From Sphingobacteriales bacterium (GTDB lineage: Bacteria; Bacteroidota; Bacteroidia; Chitinophagales; CAIOSU01): 64,000 bases of DNA. This document shows positions 16,893 to 25,110 of the stretch, piece after piece. The stretch covers positions 62,001 to 126,000 of the forward strand of contig JAIXUD010000022.1 of the NCBI GenBank assembly GCA_027483645.1, given 5' to 3'. Made by a program: the position numbers and the translations under genes. The notes beneath the pieces were generated by a model, which was not told where the DNA came from, did not search any database, and saw only the letters and a list, made by a program, of their open reading frames with translations. Each line of letters opens with the position of its first letter. Positions within the stretch are counted from its first letter, which is position 1.

Positions 16893-16963
16893 TTATTAGA
16901 CGCAAGACACAAGACTTGCTTCAATGATTTTTTTCTTGTGTCCTCTGTCTTGCGTCTTGTGTC
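16893..16963. repeat. Inverted AGACACAAG repeat behind the TonB receptor gene
   Basis: AGACGCAAGACACAAGACTTGC is followed after ~15 bp by CTTGTGTCCTCTGTCTTGCGTCTTGTGTCT, so a hairpin of about 20 bp with mismatches can form right after the stop at 16884; it may serve as a termination or 3'-end structure. The whole gap 16885-17301 contains only this and the inverted repeat at 17075-17197. Confidence 0.65.
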
Positions 16964-17074
16964 TGACATAAAGAAACAGTAGTAGCATGCTTGGCGCCCA
17001 GTGATGTAGTGATCGCTGGGCGCTATTATTATTTCCATCAGTGGGGATTTCAATCACGAACGAAGCCTGCGGTT

Positions 17075-17197
17075 TGTCATGGTGAGCGGAGCCGAACCAT
17101 CCGTAATATGTACACATAATATGGATACACAATGCGGATATGTGATTAGCATTATGCCACCTACATTGTGGATGGTTCGGCTCCGCTCACCATGACA
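17075..17197. repeat. Perfect 28-bp inverted repeat around a 67-bp core
   Basis: Arms TGTCATGGTGAGCGGAGCCG plus AACCATCC (17075-17102) and their exact complement at 17170-17197. The core is AT-rich with several TGTACACAT/ATATGTG-like dyads. There is no open reading frame. It looks like a non-autonomous repeat unit; the remaining ~100 bp to the TPR gene are featureless. Confidence 0.8.
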
Positions 17198-17301
17198 CGC
17201 TGGGAAGGCTGTGCTACTATCACCTTCACTCCACTTTATTGACTTAACTGAGAAATATTCTTATACCTGTGTGCTAGTCTTGCGTCAAACACCATTTACT
17301 A

Positions 17302-18081
17302 TTACTGTAACCGCGCCAAAAGCTTCTTGCCGGCCACTACGTAATTATGCTCTTCGGGTGCTTTTGGGATGATTGACAGCGCACTTTTTAGCCACGCTAG
17401 CGCTGCTTTTTTGTCGCCTAGGTATTCGTACATCAGGGCGATATCGTAGCGGTATACAATATAGTCGGGGCGGTAAGTTATCAGCTCTTTCATCAGGTTT
17501 ATTGCCTTGTTTATATCGGCCCCTTTGGGGATACCCCCAAACAACATATCGGCCATAGAGCGCTCAAACCAAGTGGGTTTCGATAGCTCATAGTTCCACC
17601 AAGCCAGCATGTGTTTTAGTATGGGGTCTTCTGGGCGCAATTTGGCAGCTATGTCGGCATACTTTTTAATGTCCCAAGCAGTAGTTACTCGCTCTTTGGT
17701 AGTGCCGTACTGTGCTAGGCGCGCAATAGCGCCTGCCATCAATAAGTTCGCCTCAAAGCTTGTAGGGTATAGTTTGTAGGTGCGGTCGGCGTAATACTTG
17801 CTCTTGGTATAGTGGGCCTTGGCTTTTATTTGATCAATATCTTCTGCCATCCAACCCAAGCGCGAGTAGAGGTAACCCGCATTGTAGAGGGCCTCCATGT
17901 TGTTAGGGTCAAGGTTTAATACTTTTTCGAACACTGCTGCAGCCTTTATATCCTCATACTTGTCGCGCATTGCTCTGCCTTGCTCCATAAGCTCAGCAAC
18001 GGTTTGCGACTGGGCGAATAATGGCAGCAAAGAGAGTAATATACTCAATGAAAATAGGGTGATGGAGCGGAAGGGTTTCAT
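17302..18081 (-). CDS. Secreted TPR-repeat protein
   Basis: 259 residues. Signal peptide ending FAQSQ (residues 1-26), then TPR-like helical pairs: AAAVFEKVLNLDPNNMEALYNAGYLYSRLG, SFEANLLMAGAIARLAQYG, AAKLRPEDPILKHMLAWWNYELS, DYIVYRYDIALMYEYLGDKKAALAWLKSALSI. TPRs act as protein-binding scaffolds; in this phylum periplasmic TPR proteins of this size are common and their partners usually unknown. It stands alone, opposite no clear partner, 73 bp from the WDG-repeat gene. Confidence 0.85.
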   Translation of the reverse strand: MKPFRSITLFSLSILLSLLPLFAQSQTVAELMEQGRAMRDKYEDIKAAAVFEKVLNLDPNNMEALYNAGYLYSRLGWMAEDIDQIKAKAHYTKSKYYADRTYKLYPTSFEANLLMAGAIARLAQYGTTKERVTTAWDIKKYADIAAKLRPEDPILKHMLAWWNYELSKPTWFERSMADMLFGGIPKGADINKAINLMKELITYRPDYIVYRYDIALMYEYLGDKKAALAWLKSALSIIPKAPEEHNYVVAGKKLLARLQ

Positions 18082-18154
18082 TCTAGCGGAAATATGTCAC
18101 AAGATACTATACAACCATGACGTTTAATATACTCCAATAGTTGCCAATAGTCAA

Positions 18155-19132
18155 TTATTTTGCAATCAGCCCAAAAACAATCATAGCGATGATGGGTACG
18201 GGCATGTCCCCGGTCAGTTCCCACTCATCATTACCGGCATCCCACATACGCTTTACCACATTGCCCTGTATCACAAACTCATCGTTGCCTGTGTTCCAGC
18301 GGCGGCGCAGCACACGGCCATCCCACTCAAATTCTTCTACGGTATTACAGAAGCGGCACTTTAGTATTTTGCCGTCCCATTCGTATTCGGTGCGGTCTTC
18401 CATCCATACGCGGCGCAGGATGCGCCCATCAAATTCCCACTCCTCTAGGTCCGACGAGTTCCAGCGGCGTTTCAGTACACGGCCGTCCCAGCTAAAATCA
18501 TCTTGCCCCGTGTTCCACATGCGGCGCAGGGTAGCCTCGTTGCCAGTGGTAAGTTTCTTTACGGGTACGTTGCCTCCTACCAAGCTAGTGGCGAGCAATT
18601 CTTGCAGTTGGTGCTGCTCATCAAGCAAATAAAATATTGCCGTCAATTCTGCGGTGCTCCACTCGTCGCCAGTAAGCGTTACAAACGGTGCGGGAGGGTG
18701 GCCAGCTAGTAATACAATATCGCCATTGGTGCCAAGACTATATTTGGCAATCAGGTGGTCTTCGCTCAAGCCGTAACCAGTAAGATAAAAGCCGCCCTTC
18801 CCCATTGCGAAACGCGTACTCTGCAAATCGGAGTTGATGGCATTGGCGCTTTTCTCACTGAACAGGTTATCGGTTCCTATCAACAGCACAATATCGTTCT
18901 TGCTTTCAGATGCGCCTTTAAACACCATATTGCCTTTCACCGTCAACATGGGTTTGCTTTGGGCATCGTATAGCACGCCTTCTTGCAAGGTGTACAGCAC
19001 GTGGCCCGTGGCATCAGTTACCGTTTGCGCCAATAGGGTAGTAGCCATGCAAAGCAAGGCGACGAGGGTAAGCGCAAGTTTGTTTGGCAACAGCATAATG
19101 CCTAAACGATAAATGGTATAGATATCGTTCAT
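18155..19132 (-). CDS. Secreted protein with tandem 18-residue W-x-DG repeats
   Basis: 325 residues; signal peptide ending TTLLAQ (or from Met13). Residues ~40-195 are a beta-rich domain of no family I recognise. Residues 201-311 hold tandem repeats beginning FSWDGRVLKRRWN (213), WEFDGRILRRVW (232), YEWDGKILKCRF (250), FEWDGRVLRRRWN (268), FVIQGNVVKRMWD (286), WELTGD (304): spacing 19, 18, 18, 18, 18. Each unit looks like a beta hairpin with an aromatic-x-[WF]-DG turn and an RRxW strand. A short hydrophobic tail (PVPIIAMIVFGLIAK) ends the protein. The start overlaps the HAD gene stop as ATGA, so the two are co-translated. Confidence 0.8.
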   Translation of the reverse strand: MNDIYTIYRLGIMLLPNKLALTLVALLCMATTLLAQTVTDATGHVLYTLQEGVLYDAQSKPMLTVKGNMVFKGASESKNDIVLLIGTDNLFSEKSANAINSDLQSTRFAMGKGGFYLTGYGLSEDHLIAKYSLGTNGDIVLLAGHPPAPFVTLTGDEWSTAELTAIFYLLDEQHQLQELLATSLVGGNVPVKKLTTGNEATLRRMWNTGQDDFSWDGRVLKRRWNSSDLEEWEFDGRILRRVWMEDRTEYEWDGKILKCRFCNTVEEFEWDGRVLRRRWNTGNDEFVIQGNVVKRMWDAGNDEWELTGDMPVPIIAMIVFGLIAK

Positions 19133-19767
19133 GCAGTAGCTAGTTTGCTAAAAATATGCAGTAAATGGTTTTCATCGCTTACCAATATGGTTTTCAATCC
19201 AGCCGCTCTGGCTCCTTCCAAATGCCCAGCGGTATCATCTAAAAATAACGTTTCTTCGGGTATTAGACCGTTCTCTTCAATGATGCGTTTAAACGATGCC
19301 ACATCGGGCTTGCGCATACGCATGGTGTGGCTGAAGTATATCTTCTCGAAAAGCGGCTCCAACCCAGGCAGGCCATGGGCATCCAGTAGTATTTGGTTGA
19401 AGCCTTCATAATGTATTTGGTTGGTATTGCTGAAGAGGAAGGTGCGGTATTGCTCCTTCAACTGCTTTAGCAATTCCACCCGCTCCATGGGTATATCTAG
19501 CAGCATGGCGTTCCAAGCGGTGATTAACTCCTCATTAGTTGCGTTACCTATCAACACTCGCAGCCCTCGCAGGAATTCAGGACTATCCATGTCGCCTACT
19601 TCAAAGCGCTTGAATATTTCGTGCTGTACGGTGTAGTTAAACACAGGAACCTCGTTTTTGCCCGCCAATTGTTGGAAGGCTAGGTAGGTGCGGTTCATAT
19701 CCAGATTGATGATAACGCCACCGAGGTCGAAAATGATGTTTTTTATTTCTTTTAAAGAGTTTTCCAC
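19129..19767 (-). CDS. HAD-superfamily hydrolase (phosphatase)
   Basis: 212 residues. HAD motif I IIFDLGGVIINLD (nucleophile D14 region; note the second Asp of DxD is replaced by Gly in DLGG, as is usual for the YihX/HAD-IA group), motif II FLFSNTNQIH, motif III K in MRMRKPDVASFKRI, motif IV TLFLDDTAGHLEGARAAG. A small alpha-helical cap lies between motifs I and II. Such enzymes dephosphorylate small sugar phosphates or FMN-like substrates; specificity cannot be read from the sequence. Overlaps the next gene by 4 bp. Confidence 0.9.
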   Translation of the reverse strand: MENSLKEIKNIIFDLGGVIINLDMNRTYLAFQQLAGKNEVPVFNYTVQHEIFKRFEVGDMDSPEFLRGLRVLIGNATNEELITAWNAMLLDIPMERVELLKQLKEQYRTFLFSNTNQIHYEGFNQILLDAHGLPGLEPLFEKIYFSHTMRMRKPDVASFKRIIEENGLIPEETLFLDDTAGHLEGARAAGLKTILVSDENHLLHIFSKLATA

Positions 19768-19836
19768 TTGTAGTTTTTATTCTCCGTGCAAATATCTAGA
19801 TTTGCATTCCATTTCGGAAAGTTATTTTTCGAAAAA

Positions 19837-19910
19837 GGGCCCTTAGCTCAGTTGGTTAGAGCAGTGGACTCATAATCCATTGGTCGTAGGTTCGAGCCCT
19901 ACAGGGCCCA
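19837..19910 (+). tRNA. tRNA with anticodon CAT (tRNA-Ile2 more likely than elongator Met)
   Basis: Cloverleaf of 74 nt: acceptor GGGCCCT/AGGGCCC, D arm GCTCAGTTGGTTAGAGC, anticodon stem GTGGA/TCCAT with loop CTCATAA, T arm GTAGGTTCGAGCCCTAC, discriminator A; CCA is not encoded. Anticodon CAT fits Met or the lysidine-modified Ile isoacceptor. The GGGCCC acceptor and the TTGGTCG variable region resemble E. coli ileX, which favours Ile(AUA). A terminator follows. Confidence 0.95.
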
Positions 19911-19918
19911 CACTCTGA

Positions 19919-19958
19919 AACGGGTCAATGATTCTAGCGAATTGTTGACCCGTTTTTT
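19919..19958 (+). terminator. Intrinsic terminator of the tRNA gene
   Basis: Arms AACGGGTCAA (19919-19928) and TTGACCCGTT (19945-19954) followed by a T-run, 9 bp behind the tRNA. Confidence 0.85.
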
Positions 19959-19975
19959 GTTTTTTGGGGTTACAT

Positions 19976-20146
19976 ACGTGGTTCGTTGGGAGGGCGGTGC
20001 TGCTCCACTAGAATTATTGGGCCCCTTTGGGGCGTAACGCAATACGGGCTTAATATTGTTTAACACGCAATACCTGAAACGCACGGCGTACGGAGGGCGA
20101 TGCCGCTCCGCTAGAATTATGGTGCCCCTTTGGGGCGTACGCAATT
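19976..20146. repeat. Two direct REP-like repeats upstream of the transposase (copies C and D)
   Basis: Copy C ~19982-20038 (GGGAGGGCGGTGCTGCTCC...GAATTATTGGGCCCCTTTGGGGCGTAAC) and copy D ~20075-20142 (CTGAAACGCACGGCGTACGG...GAATTATGGTGCCCCTTTGGGGCGTACG). Each contains two small hairpins (GGAGGGCGATGCC side and GCCCCTTTGGGGC). Copy D is repeated almost perfectly, inverted, at 20669-20750 on the other side of the transposase gene. Confidence 0.9.
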
Positions 20147-20201
20147 AAAGGTTTGCAAATTCGGAATTGCTTGGTTTATTTGTATTTTAAATTAAATCGC
20201 T

Positions 20202-20654
20202 ATGCCGCAATCCTTAACGAAACAATACACGCACATCATTTTTAGCACAAAAAACCGAGAGCCATTGATTGATGAAAGGATAGAGCCCGAATTGCATGCT
20301 TATTTGGGTGGCATCTGCAAAGAGATGGATTCCCATCCGATTATTGTTGGTGGCTACGTTGATCACATCCACATCCTTTGCAACCTCTCCCGTAAGGTTG
20401 CCTTGATGAAACTACTGGAAGAGGTAAAAGGCCATTCAAGCAAATGGATAAAAGGCAAGGGTGATAATTATCTAAATTTTTACTGGCAACAAGGTTATGG
20501 CGCTTTCTCTGTTAGCCCGACACACATCAACTCTGTTTACAATTACATCGCCAACCAACACGAACACCATAAAACACAATCCTTCCAAGACGAGTGCCGT
20601 GGTTTTTATAAAAAATACGGCATTGAATACGACGAACGATATGTATGGGATTGA
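20202..20654 (+). mobile_element. IS200/IS605-type Y1 transposase, RAYT-like, flanked by inverted REP-like repeats
   Basis: 150-residue CDS. HUH nuclease motif in VDHIHILCNLSR (residues ~52-63), basic segment KGHSSKWIKGKG, catalytic Tyr probably in SVYNYIANQHEHH (Y near 125 with helix QHEHH). The family cuts single-stranded DNA next to hairpins. The gene is bracketed by ~70-bp inverted copies of a REP-like repeat whose relatives occur elsewhere in the window (9118, 11516), which is the hallmark of REP-associated tyrosine transposases rather than of a freely moving IS200. The gene is intact and starts at ATG 20202. Confidence 0.9.
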
Positions 20655-20668
20655 AGATGTATACTATG

Positions 20669-20750
20669 TTACGCCCCAAAGGGGCACTATAATTCTAGCG
20701 GAGTGGCATCGCCCTCCGTACGCCGTGCGTTTCAGGCCGTGCGTTTGAGA
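20669..20750. repeat. Inverted REP-like repeat downstream of the transposase (copy E)
   Basis: TTACGCCCCAAAGGGGCACT...TCTAGCGGAGTGGCATCGCCCTCC then GTACGCCGTGCGTTTCAGG is the reverse complement of copy D with only a few changes. It extends almost to the stop codon of the convergent sigma factor gene (20768). Confidence 0.9.
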
Positions 20751-20767
20751 AATTATAGGTAATGGGT

Positions 20768-21373
20768 TTAAATCCTATCCTTCGTCTTATCAAGCATCTT
20801 AAAGAGCAGCTCTTTTGCGCGGAACAATTGGGCTTTTACCGTGCCCAGGGGGATGTTGAGCTCTTGGGCTATTTCCTCATAGCTGAGCTCTTGGTAGTAG
20901 CGCATTTCTATAAGTACTTTATATTTTTCGTCAAGCTTCTCAAGTGTGCCCCGAACGGAGATAGAACGTTGCTTGCGGATGAATTTTTCCTCTGGGTTGA
21001 GCGTATCCGATTTTACGTCGATGGTCATTTCCTCGCCTTCTTCGTTGCCAAATGGCTCATCAATGCTGGTGGTTTCCAAGCGTTTTTTGCGGATAAAGTC
21101 GATGCAGCTATTGGTAGCTATTTTAAAAAGCCAGGTGCTGAAGGCAAATTTAGGGTCGTACTTGTCTAGGCGGTTGAATGCCTTGCCGAACGACTCGATG
21201 GTAATATCCTCGGCATCGTCGCGGTTGTGTACCATTTTCAGCACCATAAAGTAAATAGAATCCTTATAGCGCTGCATTAGCTTAGCGAACGCCTGCTGGT
21301 CTTTCAGCTCAACTGCGAGCCGAACCAGTTCTAAATCTTCTTGTGAGCGTTGTGATGGTGTTGATTGGTCCAT
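20768..21373 (-). CDS. ECF (sigma-70 family) RNA polymerase sigma factor
   Basis: 201 residues. Sigma-70 region 2 (FAKLMQRYKDSIYFMVLKMVHNRDDAEDITIESFGKAFNRLDKYDPKFAFSTWLFKIATNSCIDFIRKKR) and region 4 (LDEKYKVLIEMRYYQELSYEEIAQELNIPLGTVKAQLFRAKELL), with an acidic linker. RpoE-like group. No anti-sigma gene adjoins, so regulation may occur elsewhere. It overlaps the end of the glycosyltransferase gene by 43 bp and is probably transcribed with it. Confidence 0.95.
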   Translation of the reverse strand: MDQSTPSQRSQEDLELVRLAVELKDQQAFAKLMQRYKDSIYFMVLKMVHNRDDAEDITIESFGKAFNRLDKYDPKFAFSTWLFKIATNSCIDFIRKKRLETTSIDEPFGNEEGEEMTIDVKSDTLNPEEKFIRKQRSISVRGTLEKLDEKYKVLIEMRYYQELSYEEIAQELNIPLGTVKAQLFRAKELLFKMLDKTKDRI

Positions 21374-22479
21374 GTATGTACCTTAATAGCCGAAAGACAG
21401 CCCAAGCTAAATAAAAATAACGAAATGAGAAAATCGCATATCAATACAAATGGTAGCAGCGAAGCCTGTTCTAGCACGTTTATGGGGGTAGGCAAACCTA
21501 CCAACAACATCACCAACCTTACAGCCAATAATGCTCCTGTATAGATTAGGAATATCGGGTTAAGAAACACGCCAACCATCAAAGAGGTTATAATCAATGG
21601 GTAAAGCGCAATGATTGGTGAGTATATGATGACTAAGAGCAATTTGGTGGTGGGCTTATAATGCACCCCGGCGCTAGTATGCCGCCTCTTTTGGTGCCAC
21701 CAAGCAGCCCAGGTTGTTTTGGGTTGGCTCCATACAATACCTTCGTTTACTGCGCATATTTTAGTATTGCGGCCATTGGCCATTTCGTTTATCACCAAGT
21801 CATCGTCGCCCGATAGGGTGTCTTGATGTTTTTTGGGAGCTGCGGCTTGGAGGTATATGTGCTTTCGGTAAGCCAAGTTTCTGCCCACGCCCATATATGG
21901 CTGCTTGAGCAGTGCCAACCCACCGTATAGAAAGGCAGTATATAGCGTTTCATACCTGATTACTTTATTCAGCAGCCCCGATGTTTCTTGATAAGGCGAA
22001 AATCCTAGAACTATATCTGTTTCATCATCAAAGCAATTTGCCATAGCCTGTATCCAGTGTGGGCTTTGCGGGCGGCAATCGGCATCGGTAAGCAGTATGG
22101 TGCTGTACTTGGCGGCTTTTATGCCCGCATCCAGTGCTTGCTTTTTGCTGCCTTTTTCTCCTACGATGTTTACCACCCACAGGTTGTCGTGCATGCGTTG
22201 GAACACTTCCAGCACCTTGCCCGTAAGGTCGGTGCTGCGGTCATTTACTACAATTACCTCCCACGCCCCATATTGCTGTGCGAGTATGGTAGGCAGGTTG
22301 TTTTTTAAATTTTCGTCCTCGTTGTGGGCGCAGATGACAACGGATATGGCCGGCCAAGGGGTTTTATCCCGCTTTTCGCGGTAGGGGTAGCGGTATAGCA
22401 TCCACGCACAGGCCATAGCCACAAACAGCACCCCGTGCAGCCCAGCCAAAATGTAAATAATTATAAGCCCAATGTCCAA
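21331..22479 (-). CDS. Membrane-bound family 2 glycosyltransferase
   Basis: 382 residues. N-terminal membrane helix (4-27), GT-A domain with ISVVICAHNEDENLKNNLP, VIVVNDRSTDLT, LLTDADCRPQ (DxD), LSGDDDLVINEM, and QKRRH acceptor-side motif; then three C-terminal membrane helices (~278-375). Similar enzymes build cell-envelope polysaccharides or glycolipids from nucleotide sugars. Overlap with the downstream sigma factor gene suggests co-transcription. Donor and acceptor cannot be told. Confidence 0.9.
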   Translation of the reverse strand: MDIGLIIIYILAGLHGVLFVAMACAWMLYRYPYREKRDKTPWPAISVVICAHNEDENLKNNLPTILAQQYGAWEVIVVNDRSTDLTGKVLEVFQRMHDNLWVVNIVGEKGSKKQALDAGIKAAKYSTILLTDADCRPQSPHWIQAMANCFDDETDIVLGFSPYQETSGLLNKVIRYETLYTAFLYGGLALLKQPYMGVGRNLAYRKHIYLQAAAPKKHQDTLSGDDDLVINEMANGRNTKICAVNEGIVWSQPKTTWAAWWHQKRRHTSAGVHYKPTTKLLLVIIYSPIIALYPLIITSLMVGVFLNPIFLIYTGALLAVRLVMLLVGLPTPINVLEQASLLPFVLICDFLISLFLFSLGCLSAIKVHTWTNQHHHNAHKKI

Positions 22480-22525
22480 ATTGGTGGGGGTTTCGTTACT
22501 TTGCCTAAATTAATCATTTCAGCAC

Positions 22526-23656
22526 GTGAATTTCAACATAGAGGCAAAAGACCCCGGCAGCAAAGCACGGGCAGGAGCGATAACCACGGCTCACGGCACC
22601 ATACAAACCCCCATTTTTATGCCGGTGGGCACAGTGGGCACCGTAAAGGCCGTGCATTTTAGTGAGTTGGAGACGGAGGTAAAGGCCCAGATTATCCTTG
22701 GCAATACCTACCATTTGTACCTACGCCCGGGCTTGGATACGCTTCAAAAAGCCGGTGGATTACATAAGTTCAATACTTGGGATAAACCAATCCTCACGGA
22801 TAGCGGCGGCTACCAAGTATTTTCTTTGGCTGAAAGGAGAAAGATTACCGAAGAGGGCGTTAAATTTCAATCGCATATTGATGGCGGCAAGCACTTGTTT
22901 ACACCAGAAAGCGTGATGGATGTGCAGCGCACCATCGGGGCCGATATTATTATGGCATTTGATGAATGCACGCCTTACCCTTGCGAGCTGAACTACGCCC
23001 ACAACAGCATGCACCTTACCCACCGCTGGTTGGATAGGTGCATTAAGCGCTTCAGCGAAACCGAACCCATATATGGCTATGAGCAGGCATTGTTCCCCAT
23101 TGTGCAAGGCAGCGTGTACCCTGAGTTGCGCAAGCAGTCGGCTGAATATATTGCCAGTAAGGGCATGCCGGGCAATGCCATAGGTGGCTTGAGCGTTGGA
23201 GAGCCAGCCGAAGACATGTATGCAATGACGGAACTGGTATGCGACATATTACCCTATGATAAGCCCCGGTACCTGATGGGTGTGGGTACGCCCGCCAATA
23301 TACTGGAAGGCATTGCCCTGGGTATTGATATGTTTGATTGTGTGATGCCTACCCGAAATGGTAGAAACGGCATGATGTTTACCACACAGGGTATCGTGAA
23401 CATCAAAAACAAGAAGTGGGAGCAGGATTTTAGCCCTATTGATGAGTTTAGCCCAGCCAGCACTAGCCGTAGGCATAGCAAAGCGTACCTTAGGCACTTG
23501 TTTGCTGCTGGCGAACTGCTGGGCTTGCAGATTGCCAGCATCAACAATATTGCCTTTTATCTTTGGATGGTAGGGGAGGCCCGCAAGCAAATATTGGCAG
23601 GTACCTTTGCCAGTTGGAAGGAGGGTGCCATTAAACAATTCATGCAACGATTATAG
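22526..23656 (+). CDS. tgt: Queuine tRNA-ribosyltransferase
   Basis: 376 residues from GTG 22526. TIM-barrel transglycosylase that replaces G34 by a queuosine precursor in GUN tRNAs. Substrate-pocket motifs LTDSGGYQVFSL, GGLSVGEP, and the nucleophile region GIDMFDCVMPTRNGRNG are intact. The C-terminal zinc site is not: where most bacterial enzymes have CxCxxC and a later TIHN histidine, this one reads DEFSPASTSRRHSKAYLRHL and ASINNIAFY, so all four ligands are absent. The start lies in a 46-bp divergent gap with the glycosyltransferase. The downstream permease starts 6 bp later. Confidence 0.95.
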   Translation: MNFNIEAKDPGSKARAGAITTAHGTIQTPIFMPVGTVGTVKAVHFSELETEVKAQIILGNTYHLYLRPGLDTLQKAGGLHKFNTWDKPILTDSGGYQVFSLAERRKITEEGVKFQSHIDGGKHLFTPESVMDVQRTIGADIIMAFDECTPYPCELNYAHNSMHLTHRWLDRCIKRFSETEPIYGYEQALFPIVQGSVYPELRKQSAEYIASKGMPGNAIGGLSVGEPAEDMYAMTELVCDILPYDKPRYLMGVGTPANILEGIALGIDMFDCVMPTRNGRNGMMFTTQGIVNIKNKKWEQDFSPIDEFSPASTSRRHSKAYLRHLFAAGELLGLQIASINNIAFYLWMVGEARKQILAGTFASWKEGAIKQFMQRL

Positions 23657-23661
23657 TATAA

Positions 23662-24738
23662 GTGTTTAAGCAGCTCGACATATATATCTTTCGCAAGTAC
23701 ATAGGCACGTTCTTATTTGCACTGCTGCTATTTACTATGGTTGCCATTGTAATCGATTTGGTAGAGAAGCTTGATGACATCATCGAGAAGCAAGTGCCCA
23801 TAGGCGAGTTAATTGTGCATTACTACTTCAACTTTGTACCATATATTGATGCGCTGCTCACCCCACTGTTCGCATTTATAGCGGTAATATTCTTCACCTC
23901 TAGGCTGGCTTACCGTACCGAGATTGTGGCCATGTTGGCCAGTGGCATAAGCTACTACCGCGTATTGGTGCCGTTTTTCGCTGCGGCTTTTCTTATCGCG
24001 GGGTTATTGTGGTGGGGTAATAACTATGGTGTGCCCAATGCCAACAAAAACCGATTGGCCTTCGAGGCTAAGTACATCAACAACTTTGATAGGTATAGAA
24101 AAAACGTACACCTGCAGATAAGCAAGGATAACTACATTTTTATGGAAAACTACGCCAGCAGAGATAGCACTGGTTATAAATTTTCGTATGAGATTTTTAA
24201 TGCTGGCCAACTGGTATATAAGCTTAGGGCCGACCGCATACAGTGGCAAGGCAGTACCGAAAGCTGGAGCGTAAAAAACTATGTGGTGCGAGAGTTTACC
24301 CGAGAGGGGGAAACTTTCTACAGCGGCAAAGAGCTGGATACGGTATACAACTTTAAACCCACCGACCTTGAAAGGCGCACCAACACCAAGGAGGAGATGA
24401 ATACCACCGAGCTAAAGGAGTACATTGATATCATGCAACTGCGAGGCGAAGAAGGGGTGGAGTATTATTACATTGAGTTGTACCGCCGCACTGCCGATAG
24501 CTTTATGGTGCTTATACTTACTTTAATAGGCGCCACCATAGCCTCTAGGAAGGTGAGGGGCGGTATGGGTTTCCACTTAGCTATGGGGTTTGCCTTGGCA
24601 GGGTTGTACATTGTTTTCGGCCAATTTTCTAAAACATTCTCTACAAATGGGAGTTTACCCCCCATATTGGGTATTTGGATACCCAACTTCGTTTTTGCCG
24701 CATTGGGTGCTTGGTTATTTAAAAAGGCTCAAAAGTGA
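23662..24738 (+). CDS. LptF/LptG-family LPS-export permease
   Basis: 358 residues from GTG 23662, 6 bp after tgt. YjgP/YjgQ fold: membrane helices near residues 13-35, 52-75, 98-122, a periplasmic beta domain (~125-265), and three C-terminal helices. Signature GVPNANKNRLAFEAKYIN and MVLILTLIGATIASRKVRGGMGFHLAMGFALAGLYIV. Part of the ABC transporter that extracts lipopolysaccharide or a related glycolipid from the inner membrane. LptF and LptG cannot be told apart by eye. Coupling with tgt is common in Bacteroidota. Confidence 0.92.
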   Translation: MFKQLDIYIFRKYIGTFLFALLLFTMVAIVIDLVEKLDDIIEKQVPIGELIVHYYFNFVPYIDALLTPLFAFIAVIFFTSRLAYRTEIVAMLASGISYYRVLVPFFAAAFLIAGLLWWGNNYGVPNANKNRLAFEAKYINNFDRYRKNVHLQISKDNYIFMENYASRDSTGYKFSYEIFNAGQLVYKLRADRIQWQGSTESWSVKNYVVREFTREGETFYSGKELDTVYNFKPTDLERRTNTKEEMNTTELKEYIDIMQLRGEEGVEYYYIELYRRTADSFMVLILTLIGATIASRKVRGGMGFHLAMGFALAGLYIVFGQFSKTFSTNGSLPPILGIWIPNFVFAALGAWLFKKAQK

Positions 24739-24909
24739 TATAGGGATGTATTATTCAGTCTTAGGGCGCAAATCGATATCTTCTATTAAGGGTTGCTAGG
24801 TATTTTGGTAACAATATTTAGAATTATTCCCCATTCGGTTTTTGTTTGTGGCAAAGCTTTGATAATATTACATAGGCATTATTAACAAACTAATTTAAAC
24901 TTTAACAAA

Positions 24910-25089
24910 ATGAAAAAGGCTATTTTGCTTTTGGCAGTATTTGCTGCTGTTGGTTTCTCTTCTTGCGAGAAGTGTCTTACTTGTGAATATGGTGGCGGCG
25001 TTGCCGACCAAGAGTTTTGCTCTAAAGATGGTGATGAGCGCGATGCGTTCGAACTTGGCTGCGAGCTAGTAGGTGGTAATATTAAGTAA
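24910..25089 (+). CDS. Small Cys-rich lipoprotein (1 of 3)
   Basis: 59 residues: MKKAILLLAVFAAVGFSSC is a lipoprotein signal (lipobox FSSC), then EKCLTCEYGGGVADQEFCSKD and DAFELGCELVGGNIK. Cysteines follow a C-x2-C-x2-C ... C ... C plan. It ends with a strong terminator (25111-25145). Similar in size, signal and Cys content to the next two genes, though its mature sequence is less close to them than they are to each other. Function unknown. Confidence 0.75.
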   Translation: MKKAILLLAVFAAVGFSSCEKCLTCEYGGGVADQEFCSKDGDERDAFELGCELVGGNIK

Positions 25090-25110
25090 GTTTACCAACT
25101 AAGATTTAAG

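Noticed and set aside
20497-20748. 83-codon frame overlapping the transposase end
   Set aside because: Its C-terminal half is translated REP-like repeat, the rest a second frame of the transposase.
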